Notes: generated from the sequence alone by a model not told the origin. Positions 1 to 8,568 are shown, counted from the first letter of the stretch. The stretch: 64,000 nucleotides of DNA from Sneathiella sp. HT1-7 (GCF_020731145.1 NZ_JAJFZN010000004.1:62001-126000), one strand, 5' to 3'. Numbers and translations are program-made.

Positions 1-711
1 AAAGGCCGTATTGCTCTCCGCCTGATATTTATAGTGATTGAGTTTTGCATCGGCGGCCAAGGTAATATTGGTCATCGGATTGGCGAAATAGGCATGGCCG
101 TCTATGCCCGCATGCTCCTCAACCAGTGTGATCGCCGAATTTTGACCGAGGCGGATGACGTTGCGCATATGATGGGCGTTTGTCCCCGTTCCCAGAAGGC
201 TGAGAAAGCGGATGAGGATTGGCTCCGTGACGGAAACTCCATCTTCCACCATTAGTACAAATCCGTCTTCCATAAAGGCGGTATTGAGGGCTACAACGGC
301 GCGTTTGTCCTCTGCATCTGAGCCAAGCAGTGCGCTATTGCCCGCATCCAACTCCGCCGCGACGGAAGAAAGCTTAACCCCGTCTGGCAGTTTATCAAGC
401 CTGCTCTCATTCGCAGAAAAATGACCATTCACAAAAGTCATGATATGGGGCGTTTCAAACTCGGCGGCGGGTAGGGCTGCGTTCGCCGGCGCTTCTGTTG
501 TCTCGATCCCTTTGGTCAGCGGGGAGAGGTTGGTGAAGCGCCATTCCTCGACTTTTCGACCTGGAAAATCGAGCGATGCGAAACGGGCGAGGCCGCTTTC
601 ACGCAGCGCCACCACTGCCGGGTTATCATGACCGGGCAAGCTCTCTCGTGCCGTATCAAAACGGTCAAGGTACGTCTGAGCTAAAGGCGTTAAGTTTTTC
701 ATCTTACTCAT
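1..711 (-). CDS. sufD: Fe-S cluster assembly protein SufD, partial (C-terminal part lies beyond the left edge)
   Basis: This is the N-terminal 237 codons of SufD, the partner of SufB in the SufBC2D scaffold that builds [Fe-S] clusters in the cytosol. The reading frame is open from ATG 711 to base 1. The protein begins MSKMKNLTPLAQTYLDRFDT and carries the KVEEWRFTNLSPL segment found near the start of SufD proteins. It follows sufC by 10 nt, so it belongs to the sufR-sufB-sufC-sufD transcript. A second ATG lies 9 nt downstream at 702 and could be the true start. SufD identity is further supported by the operon order. Confidence 0.93.
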   Translation of the reverse strand, partial: MSKMKNLTPLAQTYLDRFDTARESLPGHDNPAVVALRESGLARFASLDFPGRKVEEWRFTNLSPLTKGIETTEAPANAALPAAEFETPHIMTFVNGHFSANESRLDKLPDGVKLSSVAAELDAGNSALLGSDAEDKRAVVALNTAFMEDGFVLMVEDGVSVTEPILIRFLSLLGTGTNAHHMRNVIRLGQNSAITLVEEHAGIDGHAYFANPMTNITLAADAKLNHYKYQAESNTAF

Positions 712-721
712 CAATTTCTAT

Positions 722-1465
722 CTAGGCTGCGCTGAGGGCCGCATAGCCTTTTTCTTCCAGTTCCAGCGCGAGGCTCTTATCGCCCGATTTGACAATCTTG
801 CCATCGGCCAACACATGCACGAAATCCGGCACGATATAGTCGAGCAACCGCTGATAATGGGTGATGACAAGCGCCGCGCGTTCCGGGCTGCGAAGACGAT
901 TGACGCCGTCCGCTGCTATTTTGAGCGCATCGATATCAAGGCCGCTGTCTGTCTCATCCAGAAGCATCATATCCGGCTCCAAGAGGGACATTTGCAGCAC
1001 CTCGTTACGCTTCTTCTCGCCACCGGAAAAGCCGACATTGACGGCGCGTTTCAGCATATCGTCCTTGATGCCGAGTTCCTTGGTTTTCTCCCGGATGAGC
1101 TTCAGGAATTCCATCGCGTCGACTTCCGGCTCCCCGCGCGCCTTGCGCTGTGCGTTATAGGCGGTTTTCAGGAAGGTGGCCGACGGCACACCCGGAATTT
1201 CGACCGGATACTGAAAGGCGAGGAAAATACCCTTTGCCGCCCGCTCATCGGGGGAGAGATCAAGCAGGTTCTCTCCCTTGTAGAGGACTTCACCTGACGT
1301 CACTTCGTAGCCATCGCGGCCGGCGAGGACATAGGAGAGAGTCGACTTGCCCGCGCCATTCGGACCCATGACAGCATGAATTTCGCCCGCTTTGATGCTG
1401 AGCGTGATGCCTTTCAGGATTTCCTTACCGCCAACCGTGGCATGTAAATCTTTGATTTCCAACAT
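722..1465 (-). CDS. sufC: Fe-S cluster assembly ATPase SufC
   Basis: SufC is the ABC-type ATPase that powers the SufBCD scaffold during Fe-S cluster assembly; it is cytosolic and not a transporter. The 247-residue length is normal for the family. Walker A is [10 protein letters not shown] (residues 33-42), the ABC signature is FSGGEKKR (about 146-153) and Walker B is [12 protein letters not shown] (about 166-177). The ETDSGLD form is characteristic of SufC. It lies 14 nt downstream of sufB and 10 nt upstream of sufD on the same strand, which indicates co-transcription. Confidence 0.98.
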   Translation of the reverse strand: MLEIKDLHATVGGKEILKGITLSIKAGEIHAVMGPNGAGKSTLSYVLAGRDGYEVTSGEVLYKGENLLDLSPDERAAKGIFLAFQYPVEIPGVPSATFLKTAYNAQRKARGEPEVDAMEFLKLIREKTKELGIKDDMLKRAVNVGFSGGEKKRNEVLQMSLLEPDMMLLDETDSGLDIDALKIAADGVNRLRSPERAALVITHYQRLLDYIVPDFVHVLADGKIVKSGDKSLALELEEKGYAALSAA

Positions 1466-1479
1466 AACTTTATCTTTCC

Positions 1480-2949
1480 TTAGCCGACGCTGCCTTCAAG
1501 GCTGATGCCGACGAGTTTCTGGGCTTCCACCGCAAATTCCATGGGGAGTTTCTGCAGCACTTCCTTGCAGAAACCATTGACGATCAGCGCCATGCTTTCC
1601 TCTTCAGAAAGGCCGCGCTGCTGACAGTAAAAGAGCTGCTCTTCACTCACCTTGGAGGTGGTGGCTTCATGCTCGATTGTCGCGGTGCGGCTCTGGTTTT
1701 CGATATAGGGGACCGTATGGGCGCCGCATTTATCGCCGATAAGAAGGCTGTCGCAAACCGTGTGGTTGCGGGCATTCTCGGCTTTGCGGCCCATGCGGAC
1801 GAGGCCGCGATAGGTATTTTGCGCCTTGCCAGCCGAGATCCCCTTGGAAATGATCGTGCTCGACGTGTTCTTTCCCAGATGGATCATCTTGGTGCCGGTA
1901 TCGGCCTGCTGCATATTATTGGTGATGGCGATGGAGTAAAATTCCCCGACCGAATTATCACCCTGCAGGATACAGGAAGGGTATTTCCAAGTAATCGCCG
2001 AGCCAGTCTCGACCTGAGTCCAGGAGACTTTTGCATTCTCCCCGCGGCAGGCGGCGCGCTTGGTGACGAAGTTGTAAATACCGCCAACGCCGTTTTCATC
2101 GCCCGGATACCAGTTCTGCACCGTGGAGTATTTGATCTCGGCATCCTTCATGATGACAAGCTCGACTACTGCCGCGTGAAGCTGGTTTTCGTCACGCATT
2201 GGGGCCGTGCAACCCTCAAGATAGCTTACATAGCTTTCATCATCAGCGATGATCAGTGTCCGTTCGAATTGCCCTGTCTGGGCGGCATTGATCCGGAAAT
2301 AGGTCGACAGTTCCATCGGACAGCGCACGCCCTTCGGGATGTAGCAAAATGACCCGTCGGTGAAGACCGCAGAGTTCAGGGCTGCATAGTAGTTGTCCGT
2401 ATAGGGCACAACGGAGCCGATATACTTCTGCACAAGCTCCGGATGATCGCGCACAGCCTCTGATATCGGGCAAAAGATAACGCCTTCCTTCTCCAGCCGC
2501 GCCTTGAAGGTGGTGGCGACGGACACACTATCAAACACCGCATCAACGGCGACATTATGCGCGCCCTCCACCCCCGCGAGCACTTCCTGCTCTTTCAAGG
2601 GGATGCCGAGTTTTTTGTAGACTTCAAGGAGTTCCGGGTCGACTTCATCAAGGCTTTTCGGCTTGTCCTTGGTTTTCGGTGCGGAATAGTAATAGATATC
2701 CTGAAAATCGATTTTCGGATAATGCACCTGGGCCCAGTCTGGCTCAACCATCGTCAGCCAGTGGCGATAGGCCTTCAGCCGCCATTCAAGCAGCCATTCG
2801 GGCTCTTCCTTCTTGGCGGAGATAAAGCGGACGATATCTTCACTCAGGCCAATCGGGGCGGTATCCGCTTCGATATCGCTGATGAAGCCATATTTATACT
2901 TGTCAGAAACAGAGGCAACCTGTTCGACGGTTTCTCGGGCGACAACCAT
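1480..2949 (-). CDS. sufB: Fe-S cluster assembly protein SufB
   Basis: SufB is the main scaffold on which SufBC2D assembles nascent [4Fe-4S] clusters. The protein has 489 residues, typical for the family. The C-terminal half shows the conserved SufB core with [18 protein letters not shown] and the terminal [18 protein letters not shown] segment; the cysteine in NHTVCDSLL belongs to the conserved core. The gene starts 3 nt after the sufR stop, so it is translationally close to its regulator. No cysteine desulfurase gene is interposed between sufR and sufB, unlike the arrangement in some other alphaproteobacteria. Confidence 0.98.
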   Translation of the reverse strand: MVVARETVEQVASVSDKYKYGFISDIEADTAPIGLSEDIVRFISAKKEEPEWLLEWRLKAYRHWLTMVEPDWAQVHYPKIDFQDIYYYSAPKTKDKPKSLDEVDPELLEVYKKLGIPLKEQEVLAGVEGAHNVAVDAVFDSVSVATTFKARLEKEGVIFCPISEAVRDHPELVQKYIGSVVPYTDNYYAALNSAVFTDGSFCYIPKGVRCPMELSTYFRINAAQTGQFERTLIIADDESYVSYLEGCTAPMRDENQLHAAVVELVIMKDAEIKYSTVQNWYPGDENGVGGIYNFVTKRAACRGENAKVSWTQVETGSAITWKYPSCILQGDNSVGEFYSIAITNNMQQADTGTKMIHLGKNTSSTIISKGISAGKAQNTYRGLVRMGRKAENARNHTVCDSLLIGDKCGAHTVPYIENQSRTATIEHEATTSKVSEEQLFYCQQRGLSEEESMALIVNGFCKEVLQKLPMEFAVEAQKLVGISLEGSVG

Positions 2950-2952
2950 TCT

Positions 2953-3426
2953 TTACTCCGCTTGAACGAGGGAGGAGGGGGCCTCAAGCGCACCCGGCCT
3001 CCGGTTCGTAATTACATTCTTGGTATCGTGACACATATCAGCGAGCGTCACTTCCTCAAGCGCGGTGTTGAGCGCCCGGTTGATCTTCTCCCAACCGCCG
3101 CGCATGGGGCAGCAGGACTGCACCGAGCAGTCATCCACGCTATCATCAACGCAGGAGGTGACCGCAACCGGCCCTTCCATCGCGCGGACAATCTCGGCGA
3201 TGGAGATATCCGCAGGCTTCCGCGTGAGGCTATAACCGCCATGAGCGCCGCGCTGCGAATTCAGGAATGGGCTTTTCGCGAGGATACGCAGTATTTTTGC
3301 CGCCGTCGGTACGGGAAGTCCCGTATGCAGCGACACATCCGGCGCCGTCATTGTCCGGTCCGGCAGGCGCGCCATTTCGGACATGATGACCACGCCATAA
3401 TCGGTCATTTTGCTTAGCTTGATCAT
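2953..3426 (-). CDS. Rrf2-family Fe-S sensing transcriptional regulator of the suf operon
   Basis: A 157-residue Rrf2/IscR-family repressor with an N-terminal winged helix (MTDYGVVIMSEMA, then the recognition region PTAAKILRILAKS and the wing QRGAHGGYSL). Cysteines at 92, 100, 105 and 106 lie in the segment where family members bind a [2Fe-2S] cluster, though spacing differs from E. coli IscR (CX5CX5C). It is the first gene of the suf cluster, so it probably senses cluster sufficiency and represses sufBCD and itself. A 16-bp inverted repeat directly upstream (3444-3491) is the likely binding site. It resembles the SUF-system regulator subgroup more than IscR proper. Confidence 0.93.
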   Translation of the reverse strand: MIKLSKMTDYGVVIMSEMARLPDRTMTAPDVSLHTGLPVPTAAKILRILAKSPFLNSQRGAHGGYSLTRKPADISIAEIVRAMEGPVAVTSCVDDSVDDCSVQSCCPMRGGWEKINRALNTALEEVTLADMCHDTKNVITNRRPGALEAPSSLVQAE

Positions 3427-3435
3427 GATATTATC

Positions 3436-3464
3436 TATATCGTACCAAATTAGTCTGTTTTCAA
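3436..3464 (-). promoter_or_regulatory. Predicted suf operon promoter
   Basis: On the minus strand a TTGAAA hexamer (3464-3459) is followed after 17 nt by GATATA (3441-3436), about 10-15 nt upstream of the sufR ATG. The spacer contains the first arm of the inverted repeat described next, so repressor binding would block RNA polymerase. Promoter prediction only. Confidence 0.45.
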
Positions 3465-3491
3465 GCGCAATGTATAACAGACGAATTTGGT
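3444..3491. promoter_or_regulatory. 16-bp inverted repeat, candidate operator of the suf regulator
   Basis: ACCAAATTAGTCTGTT (3444-3459) and AACAGACGAATTTGGT (3476-3491) are inverted copies with one mismatch, separated by 16 bp; centre-to-centre distance is 32 bp, about three helical turns. The left arm lies between the predicted -35 and -10 of the suf promoter and the right arm immediately upstream. This geometry fits autoregulation by the adjacent Rrf2 protein. The site does not match the E. coli IscR type 1 consensus closely. Confidence 0.6.
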
Positions 3492-3558
3492 CTTGTATAG
3501 AGTCGTTCTAAAAAAGAAAAGGAATTTTCGGGCCCCGAGGCTTTTTCACGCAAGATAC

Positions 3559-3588
3559 TTGACAAACGGCCCCAAACTGCCGTTTAAA
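3559..3588 (+). promoter_or_regulatory. Predicted sigma-70 promoter of a short terminated transcript
   Basis: A perfect -35 TTGACA (3559-3564) is followed after 18 nt by TTTAAA (3583-3588). Transcription would begin near 3595. No annotated gene starts here; about 110 nt downstream is a strong intrinsic terminator, so the promoter drives a short RNA or a terminated leader of the next gene. Confidence 0.55.
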
Positions 3589-3594
3589 TACGCG

Positions 3595-3707
3595 CATGGC
3601 ATACTGCATGAACATTATTGTGGCGAAGATTATCACCATTCCCCGAATGGCGGAAATCTGTATGCCCTAACGGCTACGATCCAACCGCCCTCTGAGGCGG
3701 TTTTTTA
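3595..3707 (+). ncRNA. Candidate structured small RNA or attenuated leader upstream of a P-loop kinase gene
   Basis: The predicted transcript of about 112 nt folds into nested helices: an outer stem GGCATAC (3598-3604) with GTATGCC (3660-3666), a middle stem AGATT (3627-3631) with AATCT (3655-3659), and an apical hairpin CCATTC (3636-3641) with GAATGG (3645-3650). It ends in a terminator. GGCGG (3649-3653), overlapping the apical stem, could instead pair with the terminator arm CCGCC (3685-3689), which would form an antiterminator. I do not recognise it as a known riboswitch or sRNA family. It could be free-standing or regulate the gene at 3751. An ORF of 24 codons (3596-3670) also fits inside it. 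Confidence 0.5.
3683..3706 (+). terminator. Intrinsic terminator
   Basis: The stem AACCGCC (3683-3689) pairs with GGCGGTT (3696-3702) around a 6-nt loop and runs into a tract of six T residues (3701-3706). It lies 44 nt upstream of the kinase-like gene, so it either ends a small RNA or attenuates that gene. Confidence 0.85.
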
Positions 3708-3750
3708 ATGCACCCGTCTCCGAAGGCCCCCTAAATCAGGAGACGAAGAA

Positions 3751-4293
3751 ATGTTACAAGAATCCCAAGAAGAAAATACGCCGCCCAGCAAGGAGCCGGA
3801 CAATCGACCGACCGATCCGGTTCTCTACCTGCTTGTCGGCAAGATAGGCGCGGGGAAGTCAACGCTCGCCGCCAAGCTTGCCGCGCGGCCGGGCACCATC
3901 CTTTTTTCGGAAGATACATTGCTGTCGGAGCTTTATCCTGACGAGGTTAATGATCTCAGCGATTATATCCGTTCTTCCCTCCGACTGAGATATGCGTTGA
4001 AAAAACATATCGTTGAACTGTTGATGTCAGGCTTCTCAGTTGTGCTCGATTTTCCGGCAAACACACCCAACAGCCGCCGCTGGGGTAAAGAACTTTTCGA
4101 GGAAGCGGGCGTGCCGCATGAAATGCATTATCTCGATATCCCGAATACGATCTGCAAATCCCGTCTTCGGGCGCGGAATGAGGCGGGCAACCATCCCTTC
4201 AAGACCAGCGAAGCGGAGTTTGATACCTTTACCCGCCTGTTTATCCCACCCATGCCGGAGGAAGGCTTTAACGTCGTCCGGCATGTGAAATAA
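3751..4293 (+). CDS. AAA-family P-loop ATPase/kinase, zeta-toxin-like fold
   Basis: This 180-residue protein has a P-loop GKIGAGKST at residues 30-38, followed by a short kinase-like core (ILFSEDTLLSELYPDE, then VVLDFPANT, then RLRARN). It resembles the small stand-alone ATP-binding proteins related to zeta toxins and gluconate or chloramphenicol kinases, which usually phosphorylate a small molecule; the substrate cannot be read from the sequence. The C-terminal part (KTSEAEFDTFTRLFIPPMPEEG) is typical of this group. There is no adjacent antitoxin gene, so a toxin role is unlikely. The start is supported by AGGAGA about 9 nt upstream. It faces the LysR gene convergently. Confidence 0.8.
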   Translation: MLQESQEENTPPSKEPDNRPTDPVLYLLVGKIGAGKSTLAAKLAARPGTILFSEDTLLSELYPDEVNDLSDYIRSSLRLRYALKKHIVELLMSGFSVVLDFPANTPNSRRWGKELFEEAGVPHEMHYLDIPNTICKSRLRARNEAGNHPFKTSEAEFDTFTRLFIPPMPEEGFNVVRHVK

Positions 4294-4342
4294 ATGCGCG
4301 AGACATCACTGGAAAATGCGGAGCGGGGCAGCAGATTAGGGC

Positions 4343-5263
4343 CTAACTGTTGTCACCCGTCTCCGCAGAGCGCGTCTCTGCTAGCAGCCAGTTGCGAAAA
4401 GCCGCGATCTTTGGCTGTTCAGCGCTTTCTTTTGCGCTCAGCAGATAGTAGCAGAATTTGAACGGCGTGCTGAGCCCCGGATCGAAGGGATGCACAAGAC
4501 GACCGGCTGCGACGTCGTCGGCAACCAGAACATCGGCAACCAATGCGACGCCCTGACCGTCAAGCGCGGCCTGCACCGCCATATTCTCCATATTAAAATG
4601 CGGCCCGCGGGTCGGCTCTATATCATGTAATCCCGCCGCCAGCAGCCACATCCGCCAGCTTGCTTCCGCATCACTCCAATCAATATGCAGCAGTGTGTGG
4701 TGACGAAGATCATCAGGCTCCCGCAAGGGATGCTCTCCGTTTAGAAGGACGGGGCTGCAAACCGGCGTGTTCACCGGGGTCAGCAAATGATCGACGCGCA
4801 CGCCGCTGTAACCGCCAGGACCAAACCGGATGGCAACATCGGCACTATCCCGCGCGAGGTCAACCAGACGGTCCGTGCCATCGATGCGGATTTCAATATC
4901 CGGATGCCGACTGCGGAATCGTTCAAGCCGGGGCATCAACCACATGGCACCAAATGACGGGCTGACGCTGATGGTGAGCACGCCACTTTCACAATGGGCG
5001 CGCAATTGCTCAACCCCTTGGGCCAGCTTGTCAAACCCCTGAATGAGTGTTGGCAGGGCAGCCTGTCCCGCAACGGTGAGGCGAAGGGCGCGGGTCAGGC
5101 GATGGAACAGAGGGACATTGAGGATTTCTTCAAGCGCCTTGACCTGATGACTGACCGCACTGGGTGTAACGTTCAACTCTTCCGCTGCCTTGGTGAAGCT
5201 GAGATGGCGTGCGGCGACCTCAAAGGCCCGAAGTGAGTTCAGAGGCGGGAGGGGCCGGGTCAT
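4343..5263 (-). CDS. LysR-family transcriptional regulator, GcvA-like
   Basis: A 306-residue LysR-type regulator. Residues 1-65 form the winged helix-turn-helix (PLNSLRAFEVAARHLSFTKAAEELNVTPSAVSHQVK), and residues about 95-295 the periplasmic-binding-protein-like effector domain. The opening MTRPLPPLNSLRAFEVAARH is typical of GcvA-type members, but no glycine cleavage genes are nearby, so the effector and targets are unknown. It is divergent from the DUF1127 gene at 5458, and the shared 194-bp gap is the probable target region. Confidence 0.9.
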   Translation of the reverse strand: MTRPLPPLNSLRAFEVAARHLSFTKAAEELNVTPSAVSHQVKALEEILNVPLFHRLTRALRLTVAGQAALPTLIQGFDKLAQGVEQLRAHCESGVLTISVSPSFGAMWLMPRLERFRSRHPDIEIRIDGTDRLVDLARDSADVAIRFGPGGYSGVRVDHLLTPVNTPVCSPVLLNGEHPLREPDDLRHHTLLHIDWSDAEASWRMWLLAAGLHDIEPTRGPHFNMENMAVQAALDGQGVALVADVLVADDVAAGRLVHPFDPGLSTPFKFCYYLLSAKESAEQPKIAAFRNWLLAETRSAETGDNS

Positions 5264-5457
5264 ATTGTATGCATGAGATAAACTAACATATAAATGGATA
5301 TCTTCTCGTTTGTTGAAGCCTCTAACAGTGCATATTCTCTATGTATAATCAAGTCGAAACTGCCCTGATGCGTAATGGTCTCAGGCAGACATAGTTTAAA
5401 TATTCTCATTTAAATTCTGTCGACGGCCAGTCAAACAGAGAACCGATGGAGGATTCC

Positions 5458-5751
5458 ATGAACTTGTTACAGTTGCAACGCGATCTCGACCCAAGCCTTC
5501 AGGCGCAGCAGCCTGAACGGACTGTTCAGCCAAGCTCCTGGAGCCGGCGGTTGTTTAATTCTCTGCTTTCGGCATTCGCCCGCTCGATCCAAAATCGCGC
5601 CAAGCACCATGAACTTAGGGTCCTGGATTCTCGTGCCCTGATAGATATTGGGTTGGATGGCTTTCAAATCGGCTCTTCGATTGAGGAGAGAATCGAGATG
5701 GAAAGAAGGATGAAATACAGGCCGGGCCGACATAGTTCCTTGCGGAGGTGA
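5458..5751 (+). CDS. DUF1127 domain-containing protein
   Basis: A small basic protein of 97 residues with a DUF1127-like C-terminal half (KHHELRVLDSRALIDIGLDG), matching the family pattern of a basic helix, LDxRxLxDIGL and a variable tail. DUF1127 proteins are short, arginine-rich and in some alphaproteobacteria take part in RNA turnover or stress and phosphate responses; no role is proven here. I chose ATG 5458 because GGAGG (5448-5452) sits 5 nt before it; an ATG at 5446 overlaps that ribosome-binding site. A perfect TATAAT lies at 5344-5349 in the upstream gap. The divergent LysR gene is a plausible regulator. Confidence 0.75.
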   Translation: MNLLQLQRDLDPSLQAQQPERTVQPSSWSRRLFNSLLSAFARSIQNRAKHHELRVLDSRALIDIGLDGFQIGSSIEERIEMERRMKYRPGRHSSLRR

Positions 5752-5870
5752 ACGCGTCGCCCTGCCAGACATCTGTTTATTGGAATGAGGAATTTACGGT
5801 ATAAAATTGCCCGCCTGTATATTCAGTGTTAAAAGGCCGCTGAACTCTTATCCTATTTGGCGAAAATTCC

Positions 5871-7691
5871 ATGGCGGCACCTATTCTGGCCCTGCAAAAC
5901 GCCCGCGTCACGTTTGGCGGCGGCGACCTGTTTAACGATATCTCGCTCGGGATTGAACCGGGGATGCGCGTGGCCCTGATGGGCCGCAACGGCTCGGGCA
6001 AGTCAACGCTCTTAAAGGCGCTCGCGGGGGATATTGACCTTGATGGCGGGGAGCGGTTCCAGCAGAGCGGCGTGAAAGTGAGTTACTTGCGGCAGCAGCC
6101 CATCATTACGCCCGGCCGCACGGTGTTTGAGCAGGTGCAATCCGGCCTGCCAACGGGCGGGGAGTTGGATGATCTTGGCTATCTCGTCGATCAAGTGCTG
6201 GATGGTGTTGGAATCGACGGCGTACGGCAGCTTGAAACGCTGTCAGGCGGGGAAGCCCGGCGGGTATCGCTCGCGGAGGCGCTGGTTTCCGATCCGGATG
6301 TCTTGCTCCTCGATGAGCCGACCAACCATCTCGATATCAAAACGATCCTCTGGCTGGAAGAGGAGCTTAAATCCTTCAAGGGCGCGCTGATGATCATCAG
6401 CCATGACAGGCAGTTCCTGAAGAATCTTACCAACCGGCTTTTCTGGCTTGATCGCGGCAAGCTTCGCACTCATGGCAAAGGATTTTCGGCATTCGATGAC
6501 TGGTCGGAAGAAATCCTCCGTCGGGAGGAAGTGGAAGCCAAAAAACTAGACAAGAAAATCGCCGAGGAAACCGACTGGTCGCGCAAAGGCATCACCGCAC
6601 GGCGTGCCCGGAATGAGGGCCGCATTCGGGCACTTCATCGCCTCCGAGCCGAACGTGCAGAACGGCAGGCGCCGGTAGGTTCCGCCAAGCTTTCCGTCAA
6701 GACCGGTGCAAAAAGCGGCAAGGTTGTCGTCGAGGCCACCGATATTTCCATGGCCTATGAAGATGCGGACGGTGGAACGCATGAGGTACTCAAGAAATTC
6801 TCCACGCGCATTATGCGCGGTGACCGGGTTGGCATCATTGGCCCGAATGGCGCCGGAAAAACGACACTTCTTAAAATCCTGATGGGGGAACTTGCGCCCA
6901 CCACGGGGGAAGTCAAGCTCGGCACCAATCTCACGCCCGCGATATTTGATCAACGGCGTGACAGCCTTGATCCCGACATGAGCCTTTGGGATACTCTCGC
7001 CGATCCCGGCAGCGGCCAGCTTCTTGTGCGCGGCGAAGTGCGTCATGTGGTGGCATACTTGCGCGATTTTTTGTTCGAGGATAGACAAGCGAAAAGCCCG
7101 GTGAGTGCCCTTTCCGGCGGAGAGAAAAACCGCCTGCTGCTCGCAAAACTGCTGGCAAAGGAGAGCAATCTTCTTGTGCTCGACGAGCCGACCAACGATC
7201 TTGATATGGAAACCCTCGATCTGTTGCAGGATATGCTGTCCAGCTATGACGGCACCTTGGTTGTTGTCAGCCATGACCGGGAATTCCTCGACCAGCTTGT
7301 AACGTCCACCATCGTGATCGAGGAGGGCGGACGTGCGAATGAATATGTCGGTGGTTACAGCGATTATATGCGCATGAAAAAGGACGCGGAAAAAGCGCCC
7401 GCAAAAATCGCCAAATCAAAAGAGACGGCGCAGAAACCCTCCGGCCCGCGCAAGAAACTCACCTATAAGGATCAGCGGGACTATGAACGCCTCCCCTCCG
7501 TGATTGAGGCGTTGGAGCTGAAAATCAAAGCGCTTGAGGCCGCACTCGCCGATCCGGACCTGTTCGCGAAAAGCCCGAATGAATTCAACAAAAAAGCCGC
7601 CGAACTCACCCGTGTGCAGACCGAAAAAGACGAGATGGAGACCCGCTGGCTCGAACTCGAACTCCTGCAGGAGGAAATCGCGGGGAGTTAG
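5871..7691 (+). CDS. uup: ABC-F family ATP-binding protein Uup
   Basis: The protein of 606 residues has two ABC ATPase domains in tandem and no membrane segments, as expected for ABC-F proteins that act on ribosomes or branched DNA intermediates. Walker A motifs are GRNGSGKST (38-46) and GPNGAGKTT (about 323-331); signatures LSGGEARR and LSGGEKNR precede LLLDEPTNHLD and LVLDEPTNDLD. A linker rich in charged residues joins the two halves. The last about 85 residues (from KKLTYKDQRDYERLPS) form the coiled-coil DNA-binding C-terminal domain that separates Uup from EttA and YbiT. No good ribosome-binding site is seen before ATG 5871. Confidence 0.93.
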   Translation: MAAPILALQNARVTFGGGDLFNDISLGIEPGMRVALMGRNGSGKSTLLKALAGDIDLDGGERFQQSGVKVSYLRQQPIITPGRTVFEQVQSGLPTGGELDDLGYLVDQVLDGVGIDGVRQLETLSGGEARRVSLAEALVSDPDVLLLDEPTNHLDIKTILWLEEELKSFKGALMIISHDRQFLKNLTNRLFWLDRGKLRTHGKGFSAFDDWSEEILRREEVEAKKLDKKIAEETDWSRKGITARRARNEGRIRALHRLRAERAERQAPVGSAKLSVKTGAKSGKVVVEATDISMAYEDADGGTHEVLKKFSTRIMRGDRVGIIGPNGAGKTTLLKILMGELAPTTGEVKLGTNLTPAIFDQRRDSLDPDMSLWDTLADPGSGQLLVRGEVRHVVAYLRDFLFEDRQAKSPVSALSGGEKNRLLLAKLLAKESNLLVLDEPTNDLDMETLDLLQDMLSSYDGTLVVVSHDREFLDQLVTSTIVIEEGGRANEYVGGYSDYMRMKKDAEKAPAKIAKSKETAQKPSGPRKKLTYKDQRDYERLPSVIEALELKIKALEAALADPDLFAKSPNEFNKKAAELTRVQTEKDEMETRWLELELLQEEIAGS

Positions 7692-7809
7692 AGCGTTACA
7701 AAAAATTTTTATCTTTAATTAATTTCCTAATAGTTAATTTTATTTTAATTTAGTGCTAGAATTAATCAAACATCTATTCATCAAAATATAGCCTGAGAGG
7801 GTGGTTGCC

Positions 7810-8466
7810 TTGGTGGACTTATTGCAAGAAAATTTTATCGCAAGTATTTTTCTAACGCTTGTTCTAAGTGTGATTGGTGCTGGAGTATGGGATATATTGT
7901 TAAAACCTGTATCCAGTTTCATAACAAAGTTCTTATATAAAATTTTTACCTTTGGTCGCCAAAAAGCAAAAAATGAAGCTTATGTATTGGCTGCATATTT
8001 ATTTTTTGAACCAGCAAATATTAGCAGCAGTATTCGAGGTAATGGTTTGCTGTTAATGGCTATTGTCATGATGATTTTCTTTTACGGCCTTATTATGCCC
8101 GACCTCATAGGATGGAAGTGTTTCTATTTGGAGACTATTATCCAAGTCAATGAATGTGCAGAGGCAAGTGGTAAATATAAATCTCCTTTTAATGACAATT
8201 GGCTAACAGTTTATTGGGGATTGATAGCACTTATTTGTGTAATGTTAATTCTGCAGACTAGAAGGCTAGTAGTTAGAATTAAAATCGCCGAAATAATTGT
8301 GGTCTTTAAAATGAATTTAGAATTGCATAGCGCCGATATATCGAAAGAACAAAGGCAGCAATTTATGAGAGATTTTTGCAATATGAAAAATCCTGATGAT
8401 TTTTATAAGATTATAAAAATTATTAGAAGCTCGGGTGAGGGCAGCTCATTAATTAAAAAAAAATAA
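7810..8466 (+). CDS. Hypothetical AT-rich membrane protein
   Basis: I do not recognise this protein of about 218 residues. It has three hydrophobic stretches suited to membrane helices: near residues 9-29 (IASIFLTLVLSVIGAGVW), 80-100 (GLLLMAIVMMIFFYGLIMPD) and 130-150 (YWGLIALICVMLILQ). The C-terminal tail is charged and probably cytoplasmic, ending in a lysine run. Start choice is unclear: GAGAGG (7795-7800) is too close to GTG 7801 but 9 nt from TTG 7810 and 12 nt from GTG 7813. Base composition is far more AT-rich than all neighbours, with A/T-ending codons throughout, which suggests recent transfer. No mobility gene adjoins it. Confidence 0.65.
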   Translation: MVDLLQENFIASIFLTLVLSVIGAGVWDILLKPVSSFITKFLYKIFTFGRQKAKNEAYVLAAYLFFEPANISSSIRGNGLLLMAIVMMIFFYGLIMPDLIGWKCFYLETIIQVNECAEASGKYKSPFNDNWLTVYWGLIALICVMLILQTRRLVVRIKIAEIIVVFKMNLELHSADISKEQRQQFMRDFCNMKNPDDFYKIIKIIRSSGEGSSLIKKK

Positions 8467-8568
8467 TCTCCACCCTCGAGCTTGGTTTATTAGCTGAATT
8501 ATAACTATTCTAGATTGATGTAGGTTTCTAAATTTTAGGCGGAAATCACGGGGGTAGGCCTGCCCGCA

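Noticed and set aside
1669-2352. 227-codon plus-strand ORF opposite sufB
   Set aside because: It lies wholly inside sufB on the other strand and resembles no known protein; it is explained by codon bias of the real gene.
3487-3708. 73-codon ORF across the suf/kinase gap
   Set aside because: It crosses a promoter, stems and terminator in a different frame and has no ribosome-binding site or recognisable sequence.
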